Below, piece after piece: positions 7,127 through 13,720 of a stretch of 14,229 nt of DNA; position 1 is the first letter of the stretch; each line of letters starts with the position of its first letter. Position numbers and translations under genes: made by a program. Under the pieces are notes generated by a model. It searched no databases. It saw nothing but the letters and a program-made list of their open reading frames with translations, and was not told the origin of the DNA. Source of the stretch: JBHJHK01 sp050330975 (GTDB lineage Bacteria; Pseudomonadota; Gammaproteobacteria; Competibacterales; Competibacteraceae); assembly GCA_050330975.1 (NCBI GenBank), contig JBHJHK010000324.1, positions 1-14,229 on the forward strand, read 5' to 3'.

Positions 7127-8515
7127 ATGAATGCTCCCTCTGCTGCCCTCCTCGACGCCCTCAAAGCCACCGTGGCAGACCTGCGCACCGACGCCGACAG
7201 CTTGGCCACCTACGGCCGCGACTGGACCACCCGCTATCGACCCCAGCCGGCGGCGGTGGCGCTGCCGGCCGGCCTCGACGAGGTGGTGGCTTTGGTGAAG
7301 CTCGCCAACCAGCAGCGGTTGGCCCTGGTGCCGTCGGGGGGTCGCACGGGGCTGTCGGGGGGCGCCGTGGCGTTGCAGGGGGAGGTCGTGGTGTCTTTCG
7401 AGCGCATGAACCGCATCCTTCACTTCGAGCCCAAGGAGCGCTCGGTCACCGTCCAGGCCGGGGTGGTCACCGAGGCCCTCCAGCAGTTCGCCGCGGAGCG
7501 GGGGCTGTTCTACCCCGTGGACTTCGCCGCCCGGGGCTCCAGCCACATAGGGGGCAACATCGCCACCAACGCCGGGGGCATCAAGGTCATCCGCTATGGC
7601 ATGACCCGGGACTGGGTCACGGGCCTCAAGGTCGTCACCGGCCGGGGCGATTGCCTGGAACTCAACAAGGGCCTGGTGAAAAACGCCACCGGCTACGACC
7701 TCCGCCACTTGTTCATCGGCAGCGAGGGCACCCTGGGATTGGTGGTGGAAGCCACCATCGAGCTCACCACGCCGCCCCAAGAGCCCAGTGTCATGGTCCT
7801 TGGCACCGACGATCTCGAGGCCCTATTGACGGTCTTTGACCGCATCCGCGGTGAGCTGCCGCTGTTGGCCTTTGAATTCTTCACCGACCAAGCCCTGGCC
7901 CACGTGCTGGCCAAGGGCCTTAAGCCCCCCTTTGACCAGCGCCCCCCCTACTATGCCCTGGTGGAGTTTGAAAACCCCGCCGACGCCCAACTGGACACGG
8001 CATTAAAATTGTTCGAGAGCGCCCTGGAACGGGGTTTGGTGGTGGATGGAGTCATCAGCCAAAACAGTGCCCAGGCCCTGGATTTGTGGCGCTTGCGGGA
8101 GGATATCACCGAGTCTCTGGCCCCCCATAAACCTTATAAAAATGACATCTCAGTACGGGTGTCCCAGGTGGCGGCGTTCCTCACCGCCATGGAGGCGTTG
8201 TTCGCCGAGGCCTACCCCGACTTCCAGGTGGTGTGGTTTGGCCACATCGGCGACGGCAACCTCCACATCAGCGTCCTCAAACCCCAAGGGCTGGCGGTGG
8301 AGGCCTTTGCCGAGCGCTGCGAGGCGGTGAGCGAGCAACTCTTTGAGGTCCTGGAGAGCTTCGGTGGCAGCGTCTCCGCCGAACACGGGGTGGGTCTGGT
8401 CAAGAAACCCTTTCTCCACTATACCCGCCATCCCTCGGAAATCGATTATTTGCGGGGAATCAAACGGGTTTTTGATCCCAACGGCATTCTCAACCCCGGC
8501 AAATTATTCGATTGA
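7127..8515 (+). CDS. FAD-binding D-2-hydroxyacid dehydrogenase, probable D-2-hydroxyglutarate dehydrogenase
   Basis: A 462-residue flavoprotein of the GlcD/D-lactate dehydrogenase/D2HGDH family that oxidises a D-2-hydroxyacid and passes electrons to a quinone or electron-transfer flavoprotein. Seen: the PCMH-type FAD-binding domain (about 40-215) with VPSGGRTGLSGGAV, GSSHIGGNIATNAGG, NATGYDLRHLFIGSEGTLG; the C-terminal FAD-linked oxidase domain with the metal-site motif FGHIGDGNLH; GSVSAEHGVGLVKK; and the closing FDPNGILNPGKLFD. It has no Fe-S domain. The start is ATG 7127, preceded by GAGAG; a TTG two codons upstream is possible. Divergence from serA favours D-2-hydroxyglutarate as substrate, since SerA of E. 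coli and Pseudomonas produces it from 2-oxoglutarate and a SerA-D2HGDH couple has been described in Pseudomonas. Glycolate or D-lactate cannot be excluded by motif alone. Confidence 0.9.
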   Translation: MNAPSAALLDALKATVADLRTDADSLATYGRDWTTRYRPQPAAVALPAGLDEVVALVKLANQQRLALVPSGGRTGLSGGAVALQGEVVVSFERMNRILHFEPKERSVTVQAGVVTEALQQFAAERGLFYPVDFAARGSSHIGGNIATNAGGIKVIRYGMTRDWVTGLKVVTGRGDCLELNKGLVKNATGYDLRHLFIGSEGTLGLVVEATIELTTPPQEPSVMVLGTDDLEALLTVFDRIRGELPLLAFEFFTDQALAHVLAKGLKPPFDQRPPYYALVEFENPADAQLDTALKLFESALERGLVVDGVISQNSAQALDLWRLREDITESLAPHKPYKNDISVRVSQVAAFLTAMEALFAEAYPDFQVVWFGHIGDGNLHISVLKPQGLAVEAFAERCEAVSEQLFEVLESFGGSVSAEHGVGLVKKPFLHYTRHPSEIDYLRGIKRVFDPNGILNPGKLFD

Positions 8516-8633
8516 AGGCAGTGGATCAATTCTGTTGTCTCCCATCGGCACCCCGCCCATGACTCAAGCCATTCGTCGTGGGTCGCCGAGGAAAATCCGC
8601 CAAAGTTCCCTGGGATCCAGCTGGCAAATGAGG

Positions 8634-8649
8634 TGAGAACTAGTTCTCA
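8634..8649. promoter_or_regulatory. 16-bp perfect palindrome, operator-like
   Basis: TGAGAACT is followed directly by its reverse complement AGTTCTCA. It lies about 120 bp after the dehydrogenase stop and about 420 bp before the large gene. Size and symmetry suit a dimeric regulator. The half-site TGAGAA resembles Fur-type sites, but the central spacing is one base longer than in the usual 7-1-7 arrangement, so no regulator is assigned. Confidence 0.45.
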
Positions 8650-8782
8650 TCGACGGCCAAAGGCGCCCCAGGAAGCCCGTTGAATGTTTACTTTGACCCT
8701 TTACTTCCCTACTCTTGGCTTTGACTTTACCCCCCGAGGCGCGGTGTAAGCCACCGTCGCTGCCGGTGGGGCGGGTACACTC

Positions 8783-8815
8783 GACGTTGCCAAGACGTTG
8801 CCAAGACGTTGCCAA
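8783..8815 (+). repeat. Three perfect tandem copies of an 11-bp unit
   Basis: GACGTTGCCAA occurs three times head to tail at 8783, 8794 and 8805 without a mismatch. The period is close to one DNA helical turn, so the copies face the same side of the helix, as in arrays bound by cooperative regulators. It starts 2 bp after a TACACT hexamer (8776-8781) and ends 9 bp before a possible -35 box. Confidence 0.9.
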
Positions 8816-8824
8816 ATGGAGCGT

Positions 8825-8854
8825 TTGCAACCCTGCAATTAGCAGTGACTAAAT
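8825..8854 (+). promoter_or_regulatory. Possible promoter for the 919-residue protein gene
   Basis: TTGCAA (8825-8830) and CTAAAT (8849-8854) are 18 bp apart, and TG at 8846-8847 gives an extended -10. The start of transcription would be near 8861, leaving a leader of about 210 nt that includes all the hairpins listed here. TACACT at 8776-8781 is an alternative -10 without a recognisable -35. Confidence 0.3.
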
Positions 8855-8871
8855 CCCATCTGTCGATATTT

Positions 8872-8887
8872 CAGTGAGATTTCACTG
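8872..8887. repeat. Perfect inverted repeat, operator or small hairpin
   Basis: CAGTGA and TCACTG are separated by GATT. It sits about 10 bp downstream of the proposed start of transcription, a usual operator position; in RNA it would form a 6-bp stem with a 4-nt loop. Confidence 0.5.
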
Positions 8888-8972
8888 TCGGCTGCGGATT
8901 TTCTGTCACCGAGTGCGGCCGCCCGACTCGCAATGACCTCTTCCCCTTTGGCGGTATGAATGACCATCCTGG

Positions 8973-9033
8973 CCAAAGGTCGAAAGGGCGACCTCTGGTA
9001 AAGCTCGGGTATCGTCCCTCCTCGAGGGGCGAT
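8973..9033 (+). other. Two consecutive leader hairpins before the 919-residue protein gene
   Basis: Hairpin one: CCA-A-AGGTCG (8973-8982) pairs with CGACCT-C-TGG (8989-8998), nine pairs with one A/C mismatch and loop AAAGGG. Hairpin two: ATCGTCCCT (9011-9019) pairs with AGGGGCGAT (9025-9033), nine pairs including one G-U, loop CCTCG. The second ends 38 nt before the start codon. They do not match the riboswitch consensus sequences I can recall. Confidence 0.5.
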
Positions 9034-9071
9034 CGCGTTTTCGACCCCATCGATCTGTAGGTACCAGAGCC

Positions 9072-11831
9072 ATGAGCACCCACGTAGAGGCAGAAGAGAA
9101 TCGCGTCGACAAAGGCCAAGGCGACGCCGCCGCCACCGAAGCCGCGCGCCAACGGGCGGAGGCGGCTAAGCACCAACAGGCGTTCGAAGGCACGCTCCAG
9201 GCCGAGGAGGCCGCCAGGATCCAAGAGGCCAGCAGGTCCCAGGGGGCTGCCCAGGCCGCCATGGGGACCCCAGAGGCCGACTCAGAGCAAAAGCGCCCCC
9301 AACTGCGGATGATGATGCAGGGGCCCCAGAACTCCTTGTCCAGTTTTTACTCCGCCGGCCAAGACGCCTTGAACGGCCTGGGAGATGCGGCCAGAGACTT
9401 CGCCACCGACGTCAAGGGCACCGCCCGGGAGGGCTTGCGCGACCTCGCCCAGGGCGTGGATAGCTTCTTGGGCGGCGGCTCCGAGGCGGGGATCATCCAC
9501 CGCGAAGTGGACGACCGCGGCGATACACCCGTGGACCAGCAGCGGGAGAAGGCCGTCCACTACCAGGACTACAAACAGTTCGAAGACAAAACGAACCCCG
9601 GCACTTGGAATGCCGGCAAGTCCAACATCACCGCCCAGGAGGGCTTTTACCAGAAGGTCGATAACTCCCCAGACCCCGTGTCCCGGGCGGGTCGCAGCCT
9701 GGCAGACGCCGGCAACAGCGCCTTAAATCGGCTGGGTATCGAGCTAGACCAAGAGGACAAGTCCACGGGCTACAAGCCCAACACCGCCGGCATCGCCGAG
9801 GCACCCCGGGAGAAGCTGGGTCGCGTGGGTGGCCAAGAGGTCCAGACCAAGTGGGACAGCACGGGGCTTTTCAACATCCAAGACGACGTGTTCCACAGCC
9901 AGGAGACCACCCTGGGGGTGCGCAACGAGCAGCACAACCAGGTGGGTGACCACTTTGAGCACGCCCAGGTGACCCGGGTCGGCGCCTACCACGACCACAT
10001 GTTCATGGGTGGCGCCGATGGTTTCGACCCCCTCAAGGGGGATCTCACCGGCCGCGCCAGCTACATGACCCAGGGCCACCTGGGGGTGGGGGCCGTGCGG
10101 GAGGGCAGTTACAACGACGACCTCGACCACGTCAAGGCCGGGGCCGACTACCGCCTCCAGGGGGGGCTGGAATTCATGGCGGCCTCCCGGGGCTCGGCCT
10201 ACGCCGGTCCCCTGGGGGCGGCGGCGGGTATCGAAGGCCAACTGGGGGCCGACGTCCTCTCCGCCCAGGGCAGCGCCAAGGCGGGCACCGACCTCGACGC
10301 CTTCCGCCTCGGGGAAGTGGACTTCAACCCCAGCGTCGGGGTGGGCGGTAAGGCCTACGTCGGCGCCGAGGCCCGGGGTCAAGCGGCGGTGTCGTTTACC
10401 CCCACCAACATGGGGGCCAAGGTGGGGGGCGAGGCCTTCGCCGGCGCCAAGGCCGCCGTCTACGGCGAAGTGGGGGCCGGAGATCTGGGCAAGCTCGGCG
10501 GCGGCGTTGAGGGCTACGCCGGTGCCGGTATCAAGGGGGAGGCCAAGCTGGAGCTGGAGGACGGCAAGTTCAAGTTTGCCCTCTCCGGCGGCGCCGCCTT
10601 GGGGTTGGGCCTTGGCGCCGAAGTCAAGGCCGAGGTGGACTTTTCCGCCGCCGCCGATTTGGCCACCGGCGCCGTCAAGGAGGCGGCGGGCTCCGTGGCG
10701 ACCCTGGCCTCGGGGGCCCTCGACCTGGCCGACCGCGCCCTGGACAAGGCGCCGGAGTACCTGCGCCGGGCCGAGGATGCGGTGGGCGACAAGGTCGACA
10801 ACTTCGTCGCCGACAGCAGGGAGTTGGCCGCCCGCACTCGAGACCTAGTGGAGAACAAAGTCGACAACTTCGTCGACGGCGCCCAAGGCCTGCTGGAGAC
10901 CGCCCAGGACGTGGTGGCGGACGAATTCAACCACAGGCTCAACCAGACTCAAGGGCTGGCCAGCAAGGCTTGGGAAGTCTTTGACGCCAAGGCGGGGCCC
11001 GCCATCGAAGCGGCCCGGGATAAGGCCGGCGAGATCGTCTCGGATCTCAACGCCGACAACGCCCAAGACGCCTTGGAGTTCCTCGGCCGCTGGGCCGGCG
11101 ATCGCCTGGACTTCAGCGGTTCCCCCAAAACCTCCGGCGACCCGGCCACCGACTCCACCGCCGGGATTCCCCCAGACCAGCGCCCCGAACTCAATGGCAT
11201 TTTGGCCGACTACCAAAACCCCGCCGAAGACGAACTGGTCGACTGGAAACCCGATGGCCTCCTCGGGGCGGCCTACGACGTTGCCGGCGGCATCGACAAT
11301 CTCTTCCAGGGGAAAAATCCCCTGGAGGGCGGCGAGGCCAAGCCGGTGCGCTCCCGGGAGGCCGAAATGCTCGACGACATGTCCGCCGTCGAGCAGTTGC
11401 GGATGAATCACTTCAAGGACACCGCCCGCAACACCGCCATCGACGAATACAATTTCAGTCCCGACGACGCCCCCCCCGAGGCGGCCAACCAACACCACTG
11501 GGTGGAGGTGGGGGGCCACCAAGACGCCTACCGCCACGCCTACTTCAGCGCCATGATGACCCGAGAATTCGGCGCTGACTACGCCAAGGAGTTCACCGAC
11601 GCCCACGAAGCCGGGGTCAACCCCAGGGCCCAGGAAGAGGCCATGGACCTGTTCAACAACGAGCTGGGCATCAAAATCGCCCAGGAGAACCCCGACGCCA
11701 GCGAGGCCGAACTGGCGGCCTTGGTCAAACAGGCCATCGACAACGGCCGGGCGGTGGTGGTCGACCGGGGAGGCGACTTGGCCTGGAGCGACCAGGTCGA
11801 GCCCGGCCGACACGGCGCGTTGATCCAGTAA
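9072..11831 (+). CDS. Large modular cysteine-free protein with C-terminal DUF6973-like domain, polymorphic-toxin-like
   Basis: A 919-residue protein of unknown function. Seen, in order: a charged Ala/Glu/Gln-rich helical N-terminus without signal peptide (1-62); a mixed segment (80-230); a region with several His residues, FEHAQVTRVGAYHDHMFMGG (295-314); a Gly/Ala-rich beta-repeat-like centre (about 325-525, e.g. GGEAFAGAKAAVYGEVGAG); amphipathic helices (526-675) with KVDNFV twice, 22 residues apart; a linker; and a C-terminal domain (about 810-905) with GHQDAYRHAYFSAMMTREFG, FTDAHE and MDLFNNELG. That last set (His816, Asp818, His822, Asp843, His845, Asp859, Asn862, Asn863) resembles, from memory, DUF6973, a domain found at the C-terminus of large, toxin-like proteins. 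No cysteine occurs anywhere. The start is ATG 9072 with only a weak AGG upstream. No immunity-like or secretion gene adjoins. Secretion and toxin function are inference; an intracellular structural role remains possible. Confidence 0.8.
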   Translation: MSTHVEAEENRVDKGQGDAAATEAARQRAEAAKHQQAFEGTLQAEEAARIQEASRSQGAAQAAMGTPEADSEQKRPQLRMMMQGPQNSLSSFYSAGQDALNGLGDAARDFATDVKGTAREGLRDLAQGVDSFLGGGSEAGIIHREVDDRGDTPVDQQREKAVHYQDYKQFEDKTNPGTWNAGKSNITAQEGFYQKVDNSPDPVSRAGRSLADAGNSALNRLGIELDQEDKSTGYKPNTAGIAEAPREKLGRVGGQEVQTKWDSTGLFNIQDDVFHSQETTLGVRNEQHNQVGDHFEHAQVTRVGAYHDHMFMGGADGFDPLKGDLTGRASYMTQGHLGVGAVREGSYNDDLDHVKAGADYRLQGGLEFMAASRGSAYAGPLGAAAGIEGQLGADVLSAQGSAKAGTDLDAFRLGEVDFNPSVGVGGKAYVGAEARGQAAVSFTPTNMGAKVGGEAFAGAKAAVYGEVGAGDLGKLGGGVEGYAGAGIKGEAKLELEDGKFKFALSGGAALGLGLGAEVKAEVDFSAAADLATGAVKEAAGSVATLASGALDLADRALDKAPEYLRRAEDAVGDKVDNFVADSRELAARTRDLVENKVDNFVDGAQGLLETAQDVVADEFNHRLNQTQGLASKAWEVFDAKAGPAIEAARDKAGEIVSDLNADNAQDALEFLGRWAGDRLDFSGSPKTSGDPATDSTAGIPPDQRPELNGILADYQNPAEDELVDWKPDGLLGAAYDVAGGIDNLFQGKNPLEGGEAKPVRSREAEMLDDMSAVEQLRMNHFKDTARNTAIDEYNFSPDDAPPEAANQHHWVEVGGHQDAYRHAYFSAMMTREFGADYAKEFTDAHEAGVNPRAQEEAMDLFNNELGIKIAQENPDASEAELAALVKQAIDNGRAVVVDRGGDLAWSDQVEPGRHGALIQ
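10789..10875 (+). repeat. Internal 66-bp-spaced repeat inside the 919-residue protein gene
   Basis: Two 21-bp copies (10789-10809 and 10855-10875) differ at one base and are offset by 66 bp, that is 22 codons. They encode DKVDNFV and NKVDNFV. The spacing equals two 11-residue periods, as in amphipathic LEA- or apolipoprotein-like helices, suggesting growth of this helical region by duplication. Confidence 0.7.
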
Positions 11832-11845
11832 CCTCCCAAGCCCCC

Positions 11846-11871
11846 AAACGCCCCCGATCCGGAGGCGTTTT
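11846..11871 (+). terminator. Intrinsic terminator after the 919-residue protein gene
   Basis: AAACGCC (11846-11852) pairs with GGCGTTT (11864-11870), and CCG/CGG extend the stem inside one C/A mismatch around loop ATC. TTTT ends the 3' arm. It lies 14 bp after the TAA stop and 18 bp before the end of the convergent trmO, so it may act in both directions; on the minus strand the run of T is shorter. Confidence 0.7.
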
Positions 11872-11888
11872 CAGCCCTTGTGCTCGTT

Positions 11889-12626
11889 CTAGGCTCGATC
11901 GAGAAAGGCTATATCGACCACTTCAAAGCCGCCTTCCCTGGCGCGCCAGCGGACGTTGACGTCCCATAGCTGCAACCCGTACAGGCGTGGGCGGCGGTCG
12001 AAGGCCGGCCTGGGGTCGGTCCCCACCACCTGGACCACCAGGGCCGCCAAGTCCAACCCCTTGGCCTGTCGATAGTCCTGGCAAAAGGCTTGGGCCTGGG
12101 GGGAGAGCACCACGGGCGCAGCCCGCGGGGGCTCGTCGGCGTAACCTCCCCGGGCGGGGATGGCGTCGGCGTAGGGCAAATAGGGTTTGATGTCCACCAC
12201 CGGGGTGCCGTCCAAGAGATCCACCCCCCCCAGGGTGAGGCGCACCCCTTCCCGGCAGTCGATGTCCAACAGCGCCACCGCCGACAACCCCAAGCCGTTG
12301 GGGCGGTAGGGGGAACGGCTGGCGAATACCCCCGTGCGCCGCTGACCCCCCAGGCGGGGAGGACGGACCGTGGGTTGCCAACTGGCCGCCTTGATGCCGT
12401 GGAACAAAAACAACAGCCACAGGTGGGAGAATCCCTCGAGGCCCGTGATGGCCTCGGGGCGATTGTAGGGGGGATGCAATTCCAGCACCCCCACCGCCGC
12501 GGCTGCCAACCCCGGCTGGCGGGGAATGCCAAACTTTTCCCCAAAGGGCGTGTGGACCGTGCCGATGACGGCGAGCGCCGATCCCGCCTTTGGGCTACAC
12601 TGCGGCAAAGACCTGCGGTCTACCAT
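11889..12626 (-). CDS. trmO: tRNA (adenine(37)-N6)-methyltransferase TrmO (TsaA/YaeB family)
   Basis: S-adenosylmethionine-dependent methylation that makes m6t6A at position 37 of ANN-reading tRNAs such as tRNA-Thr. The 245 residues compare with 235 in E. coli and are colinear with it. Seen: VIGTVHTPFGEKFGIPRQPG (20-39), GLEGFSHLWLLFLFH (62-76), TVRPPRLGG (86-94), TGVFASRSPYRPNGLGLS (98-115), LLDGTPVVDIKPYLPYADAIP (138-158), TDPRPAF (203-209) and DVNVRWR (222-228). These cover the TsaA-like beta-barrel and the C-terminal part. The start is uncertain: ATG 12626 is used; ATG 12635 and TTG 12608 are also in frame, and a frame open to 12797 runs deep into the divergent gene and is rejected. No clear Shine-Dalgarno sequence. 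The 5' end meets the divergent nuclease-family gene head on, the two ATGs sharing CATG. Confidence 0.94.
   Translation of the reverse strand: MVDRRSLPQCSPKAGSALAVIGTVHTPFGEKFGIPRQPGLAAAAVGVLELHPPYNRPEAITGLEGFSHLWLLFLFHGIKAASWQPTVRPPRLGGQRRTGVFASRSPYRPNGLGLSAVALLDIDCREGVRLTLGGVDLLDGTPVVDIKPYLPYADAIPARGGYADEPPRAAPVVLSPQAQAFCQDYRQAKGLDLAALVVQVVGTDPRPAFDRRPRLYGLQLWDVNVRWRAREGGFEVVDIAFLDRA
12596..12601 (+). promoter_or_regulatory. Possible -10 element for the EEP-family gene, inside trmO
   Basis: TACACT matches TATAAT at four of six positions and is placed to start transcription near 12608, about 17 nt before ATG 12625. No -35 is evident. It lies within the 5' end of trmO on the other strand, as expected if the two genes abut head to head. 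Confidence 0.25.
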
Positions 12627-13575
12627 GCTCACCATCGCCACATTCAATTTGTGCAATTTTGGCACGGATGCCCCACCGGCGCGCCTGCGGCGCCTGGCGC
12701 TGACCATCAGTGGGGTTCTGGCCGCCCCCGACATCCTCGCCGTCCAAGAGGTCACCGCCCCCGGTCCCGGGGACTTCGGCGGCAAGGTGGCGGCCACTGG
12801 GGCCTACAGCACCTTGGCCAGTGCCATCCTGGCCGCCGACGGCCCCTTCTACGCCCATCGGGAAGTGCCCCCCTTGGCCCAACGGGACGGGGGGTTGGCC
12901 GGGGCCAACATCCGGGTGGGCCTTTTATTCAACCCCGAGCGAGTGACCTTTGTCGACCGGGGGGACCCGAGCCCCGAGCGGGCGGTGAGTTGGGTCCAGG
13001 CCGATGGCCAAGTGGCCTTGAGTATGAGTCCCGGGCGCATCGACCCTCTCCATCCGGCCTTCGAGGGCGACGCCCGCCAGGGCTGGCTCCCCAGCCGCAA
13101 GGCCTTGGCGGGGGAGTTTCGCATCGGCCCCCAACGGCTGTTTGTGGTGGTGTGCCACCTGAAGTCCATGCGAGCCAACAACCGGCGCGAAGAGGCCAGC
13201 GCCCAGCGCCAACGCCACGCCCAAGCCGCCGTCATCCAGCGCTTTGCCGGCCAATTGCTGCGCCAGGTGCCCGACGCCTCCCTGGTGATTTTGGGGGACA
13301 TGAACGACGGCCTCAACTCCCGCACCCTGGATCTCCTCAAGGGGGACCACTTGGTCAACCTCAACGAGGGGCTAGAGCGCCCCTACAGCCACCGCCAGGG
13401 GGGGCGACCCCAGCTATTGGACCACGTGCTGGTGAGCAAGGCGTTGAGCCGCGGTGCCCGTATCAACATTCCCCACGTCAACAGCGACGCCCCGTGGACT
13501 GAGCGCTCCAGCGACCACGACCCCATCTTGGCCGAACTCCCCCTGGACCCCAGGGGGAACCCGGAGGGCGGTTGA
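12625..13575 (+). CDS. Endonuclease/exonuclease/phosphatase (EEP) superfamily protein
   Basis: A 316-residue Mg-dependent phosphodiesterase-fold enzyme of the DNase I/APE1/inositol-phosphatase superfamily. Seen: strand one TIATFNLCNFG with Asn8; ILAVQEV (37-43) with metal-ligand Glu42; IRVGLLFNPERV (96-107); FVVVCHLKS (173-181) with His178; LVILGDMNDGLNS (220-232) with Asp225 and Asn227; LLDHVLVS (264-271); and the terminal SSDHDPILAELPL with catalytic Asp297-His298. All usual active-site positions are present. No signal peptide, so cytoplasmic action is likely. The start at ATG 12625 puts the first strand at the N-terminus as in the family; the frame is open back to 12526 but that part lies over trmO and lacks domain content. 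Whether the substrate is DNA, a lipid head group or a nucleotide cannot be told. Confidence 0.9.
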   Translation: MLTIATFNLCNFGTDAPPARLRRLALTISGVLAAPDILAVQEVTAPGPGDFGGKVAATGAYSTLASAILAADGPFYAHREVPPLAQRDGGLAGANIRVGLLFNPERVTFVDRGDPSPERAVSWVQADGQVALSMSPGRIDPLHPAFEGDARQGWLPSRKALAGEFRIGPQRLFVVVCHLKSMRANNRREEASAQRQRHAQAAVIQRFAGQLLRQVPDASLVILGDMNDGLNSRTLDLLKGDHLVNLNEGLERPYSHRQGGRPQLLDHVLVSKALSRGARINIPHVNSDAPWTERSSDHDPILAELPLDPRGNPEGG

Positions 13576-13580
13576 TTTAT

Positions 13581-13613
13581 CGACCACCCCCGGGTAGGTT
13601 CAACCCGGGTGGG
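13581..13613. terminator. GC-rich hairpin after the EEP gene, weak terminator candidate
   Basis: CCCGGGT (13589-13595) pairs with ACCCGGG (13603-13609) around loop AGGTTCA; the stem extends by CCA/TGG outside two bulged C residues. It starts soon after the stop codon, but no U-run follows. The loop and 3' side (GGTTCAACCC and GGGTTCCA) resemble the hairpin after the PP2C gene. Confidence 0.35.
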
Positions 13614-13720
13614 TTCCAGGGAACACCAGACCCAGTGGCATTGCCCTTCTTCCCCGAACTCCCCCGCCCGTCGTCGCTCACCGTCCCTGCTGACCGTCAC
13701 TGCCTTGGATGCCGATCACC

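Larger units (their letters stand above)
8516..9071. other. Gene-free region upstream of the 919-residue protein, rich in repeats and hairpins
   Basis: This 556-bp stretch is the longest gene-free interval in the window. The frames in it (for example 8564-8830 on the minus strand) show no family motif. It holds a 16-bp palindrome (8634-8649), three 11-bp direct repeats (8783-8815), a candidate promoter (8825-8854), a perfect inverted repeat (8872-8887) and hairpins at 8910-8930, 8973-8998 and 9011-9033. A T-rich patch at 8686-8730 contains two similar strings, CTTTGACCCTTTAC (8691) and CTTTGACTTTAC (8719). Confidence 0.6.

Noticed and set aside
7003..7209. 69-residue N-terminal extension of SerA
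   Set aside because: It would overlap the start of the divergent dehydrogenase; ATG 7002 has an upstream ribosome-site-like stretch and gives a normal SerA length.
6550..7839. 429-codon open frame on the plus strand across serA and the dehydrogenase
   Set aside because: It runs antisense to serA, then out of frame through the dehydrogenase; the product is a Gly/Arg/His/Pro-rich string typical of GC-rich shadow frames and has no motif.
8783..8815. CRISPR or replication-origin iterons
   Set aside because: Repeats are only 11 bp and abut without spacers, and no Cas or Rep gene is near.
8564..8830. 88-codon minus-strand frame in the gene-free region
   Set aside because: It crosses the palindrome and tandem repeats, has no ribosome site or motif, and its composition is unlike the neighbouring proteins.
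8941..9041. Cyclic di-GMP-I (GEMM) riboswitch in the leader of the large gene
   Set aside because: A GAAA-containing hairpin and a GTAAAGC string recall it, but the conserved core strings of that class are missing.
10845..11813. 322-codon open frame antisense to the large protein gene
   Set aside because: Tempting as an antisense immunity gene, but it is a long Val/Gly/Leu-rich antisense frame in GC-rich DNA with no start signal or domain.
12090..13502. 470-codon open frame on the plus strand over trmO and the EEP gene
   Set aside because: Both covered genes are strongly supported by conserved motifs; this frame is low-complexity and has none.
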